NCBI GenBank assembly: GCA_910576795.1
Contig: CAJTIX010000028.1
Span: forward strand, 1-14,129
Source of the DNA: an uncultured Bacilli bacterium
Lineage (GTDB): Bacteria; Bacillota_I; Bacilli_A; RF39; UBA660
Length of the DNA: 14,129 nt
Direction of reading: 5' to 3'
Below, piece by piece: positions 13,680 to 14,129 of this stretch. How positions within the stretch are numbered: position 1 is the first letter of the stretch; every line of letters begins with the position of its first letter. The translations under genes were made by a program, and so were the position numbers. The notes beneath the pieces were generated by a model. The model made no database searches. It was not told where the DNA came from and saw nothing but the letters and a program-made list of their open reading frames with translations.

Positions 13680-13728
13680 TAGCATGAAGCATGTAGCACA
13701 ATAATTTATAAAATTTTTAAAATATAAA

Positions 13729-13980
13729 TTATTTTGTTTTAGAATTACTAGCGTAGCCATGGTGCTTTATATCAATTGCGCATTGTGTTTGCTTTAGTAA
13801 ATCTTTTTGTAGTTGTAACAATCTCTTTTTTTCTTGTTCTCTTTCTTTTCTTTTTATAATTTCCTCATCTGTACCTACTAAAATTTCGCCAAAATTCCAA
13901 TTCTTAACTTTACAAACATTAGTATCAGTAGTCAATTTCAAGTCTTTATGATTAGTTGGGATTGATTTTGAATATTCCAT
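13729..13980 (-). CDS. Hypothetical small charged coiled-coil protein
   Basis: I do not recognise this 83-residue protein. It starts MEYSKSIPTNHKDLKL, has a middle part with KVKNWNFGEILVG, and then a strongly charged helical stretch (about residues 38-64, with EEIIKRKEREQEKKRLLQLQ) likely to be a coiled coil; the end is polar. There is no signal peptide or membrane segment. The ATG at 13978-13980 is chosen over one six codons upstream because AAAGGGG sits eight bases before it. A perfect consensus promoter lies just upstream, which supports expression. The 3' end contains the GCGTAGCCA 9-mer (reverse strand) shared with the hairpin downstream. Function and membership of a mobile element are open. 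Confidence 0.6.
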   Translation of the reverse strand: MEYSKSIPTNHKDLKLTTDTNVCKVKNWNFGEILVGTDEEIIKRKEREQEKKRLLQLQKDLLKQTQCAIDIKHHGYASNSKTK

Positions 13981-14007
13981 TATATATTCCCCTTTCATTT
14001 ACCCAGT

Positions 14008-14036
14008 ATTATATATATTTTTTTATTTGCTGTCAA
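14008..14036 (-). promoter_or_regulatory. Perfect consensus promoter of the small coiled-coil gene
   Basis: On the minus strand TTGACA (14031-14036), a 17-base spacer and TATAAT (14008-14013) match the sigma-70/SigA consensus at every position. The start codon is 28 bases downstream of the -10. Confidence 0.8.
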
Positions 14037-14085
14037 TAGTAGTAAAAAAGTAGTCAGGATAAAATAATGAAAAAAGGTATTGACA
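14031..14085. repeat. 8-bp inverted repeat containing two outward-facing TTGACA hexamers
   Basis: TGTCAATA (14031-14038) and TATTGACA (14078-14085) are perfect inverted copies 39 bases apart. The left copy includes the -35 of the small coiled-coil gene. The right copy supplies a plus-strand TTGACA, for which no good -10 is visible at 16-18 bases. AGTAGTAAA and AAGTAGTCA lie between them. Confidence 0.5.
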
Positions 14086-14129
14086 ACTAAACAAAGTAAT
14101 CAAACTACAGTCTATTTGAAATTGGAAGT

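Larger units (their letters stand above)
13368..13728. other. AT-rich non-coding stretch with short repeats and hairpins
   Basis: No convincing gene was found on either strand. The first ~240 bases are almost pure A/T and contain two GTAGTAAA copies 11 bp apart (13507-13514 and 13518-13525). From about 13585 a structured part follows: ATATTA-GT-TAATAT, a TGTGGACAA 9-mer (13611-13619) resembling a DnaA box, two hairpins (13618-13679) and a duplicated ATGTAGCA (13677-13684, 13691-13698). The role is unknown; candidates are a structured RNA, a mobile-element end or a replication/attachment site. Confidence 0.5.

Noticed and set aside
13464..13760. 98-residue minus-strand open frame
   Set aside because: It overlaps the small coiled-coil gene's end and the hairpin cluster, encodes Phe/Tyr/Asn-rich sequence expected from AT-rich DNA, and has no ribosome binding site.
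14068..14091. Tiny frame MKKGIDN as a leader peptide
   Set aside because: Too short, with no clear ribosome binding site or attenuator structure in the remaining sequence.
14080..14129. Plus-strand promoter from TTGACA at 14080-14085
   Set aside because: No acceptable -10 hexamer at 16-18 bases; the best, TACAGT, is at 20. Kept only as part of the inverted repeat.
1..14129. TGA read as Trp (mycoplasma code)
   Set aside because: TGA closes cvpA, trxA and tadB at sensible positions, and Trp is encoded by TGG in the genes checked.
1..14129. tRNA or rRNA genes
   Set aside because: No cloverleaf or conserved rRNA segment was recognised on either strand; the T-box is the only tRNA-related element.

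Overview
The window is AT-rich, uses the standard genetic code (TGA closes cvpA, trxA, tadB and others) and carries Gram-positive style ribosome binding sites, a T-box leader, RNase HIII and a peptidoglycan ligase. It has Tad pilus genes without secretin or other outer-membrane components. This points to a low-GC Bacillota of the Bacilli / Erysipelotrichia / RF39 kind, probably host- or gut-associated. Species is not assignable from the sequence alone.

Layout. (1) 1-379, minus strand: the first 34 codons of a TnpB-type (IS200/IS605-IS607) protein run off the left edge. They are preceded by a near-consensus promoter with a LexA-like box in its spacer, and before that a T-box leader with terminator. 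The T-box follows directly on an AI-2E/PerM-family membrane protein gene (379-1530). The AI-2E gene next to a T-box and a GCA triplet in Stem I suggest an alanine T-box whose alaS has been pushed away by the tnpB insertion. (2) 1592-3732: cvpA-trxA (minus) diverges from rnhC (plus). This looks like a shortened form of the Bacillus rnhC / zapA-cvpA-polX-mutS2-trxA neighbourhood. rnhC converges on the next gene at a shared bidirectional terminator. (3) 3736-6208: one 803-residue pilin-like protein with its own promoter. It has a type IV N-methylation leader, several Ig-like modules and a C-terminal block of eight Cys-pair repeats.

(4) 6210-13011, minus strand: a Gram-positive Tad (tight adherence) pilus locus. 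A short Flp-like pilin has its own promoter and terminator. A second promoter then drives tadE, a tadE/G-like gene, cpaE/tadZ, cpaF/tadA, tadB and tadC in tight succession, ending with murC and a terminator. CpaF would power assembly at the TadB/TadC membrane platform, CpaE would position it, and the small Flp/TadE-like proteins would be the polymerised or priming subunits. No prepilin peptidase is in the window. TadB carries an unusual N-terminal Ig-like extension. (5) 13005-13367, plus strand: a DUF192 protein whose promoter shares its -35 element back-to-back with the flp promoter.

(6) 13368-14129: a region that looks different from the rest. It holds about 360 bp of very AT-rich DNA with nested hairpins, small direct repeats and a DnaA-box-like 9-mer, then an unrecognised 83-residue coiled-coil protein on the minus strand behind a perfect TTGACA-N17-TATAAT promoter. 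It may be accessory or mobile DNA.
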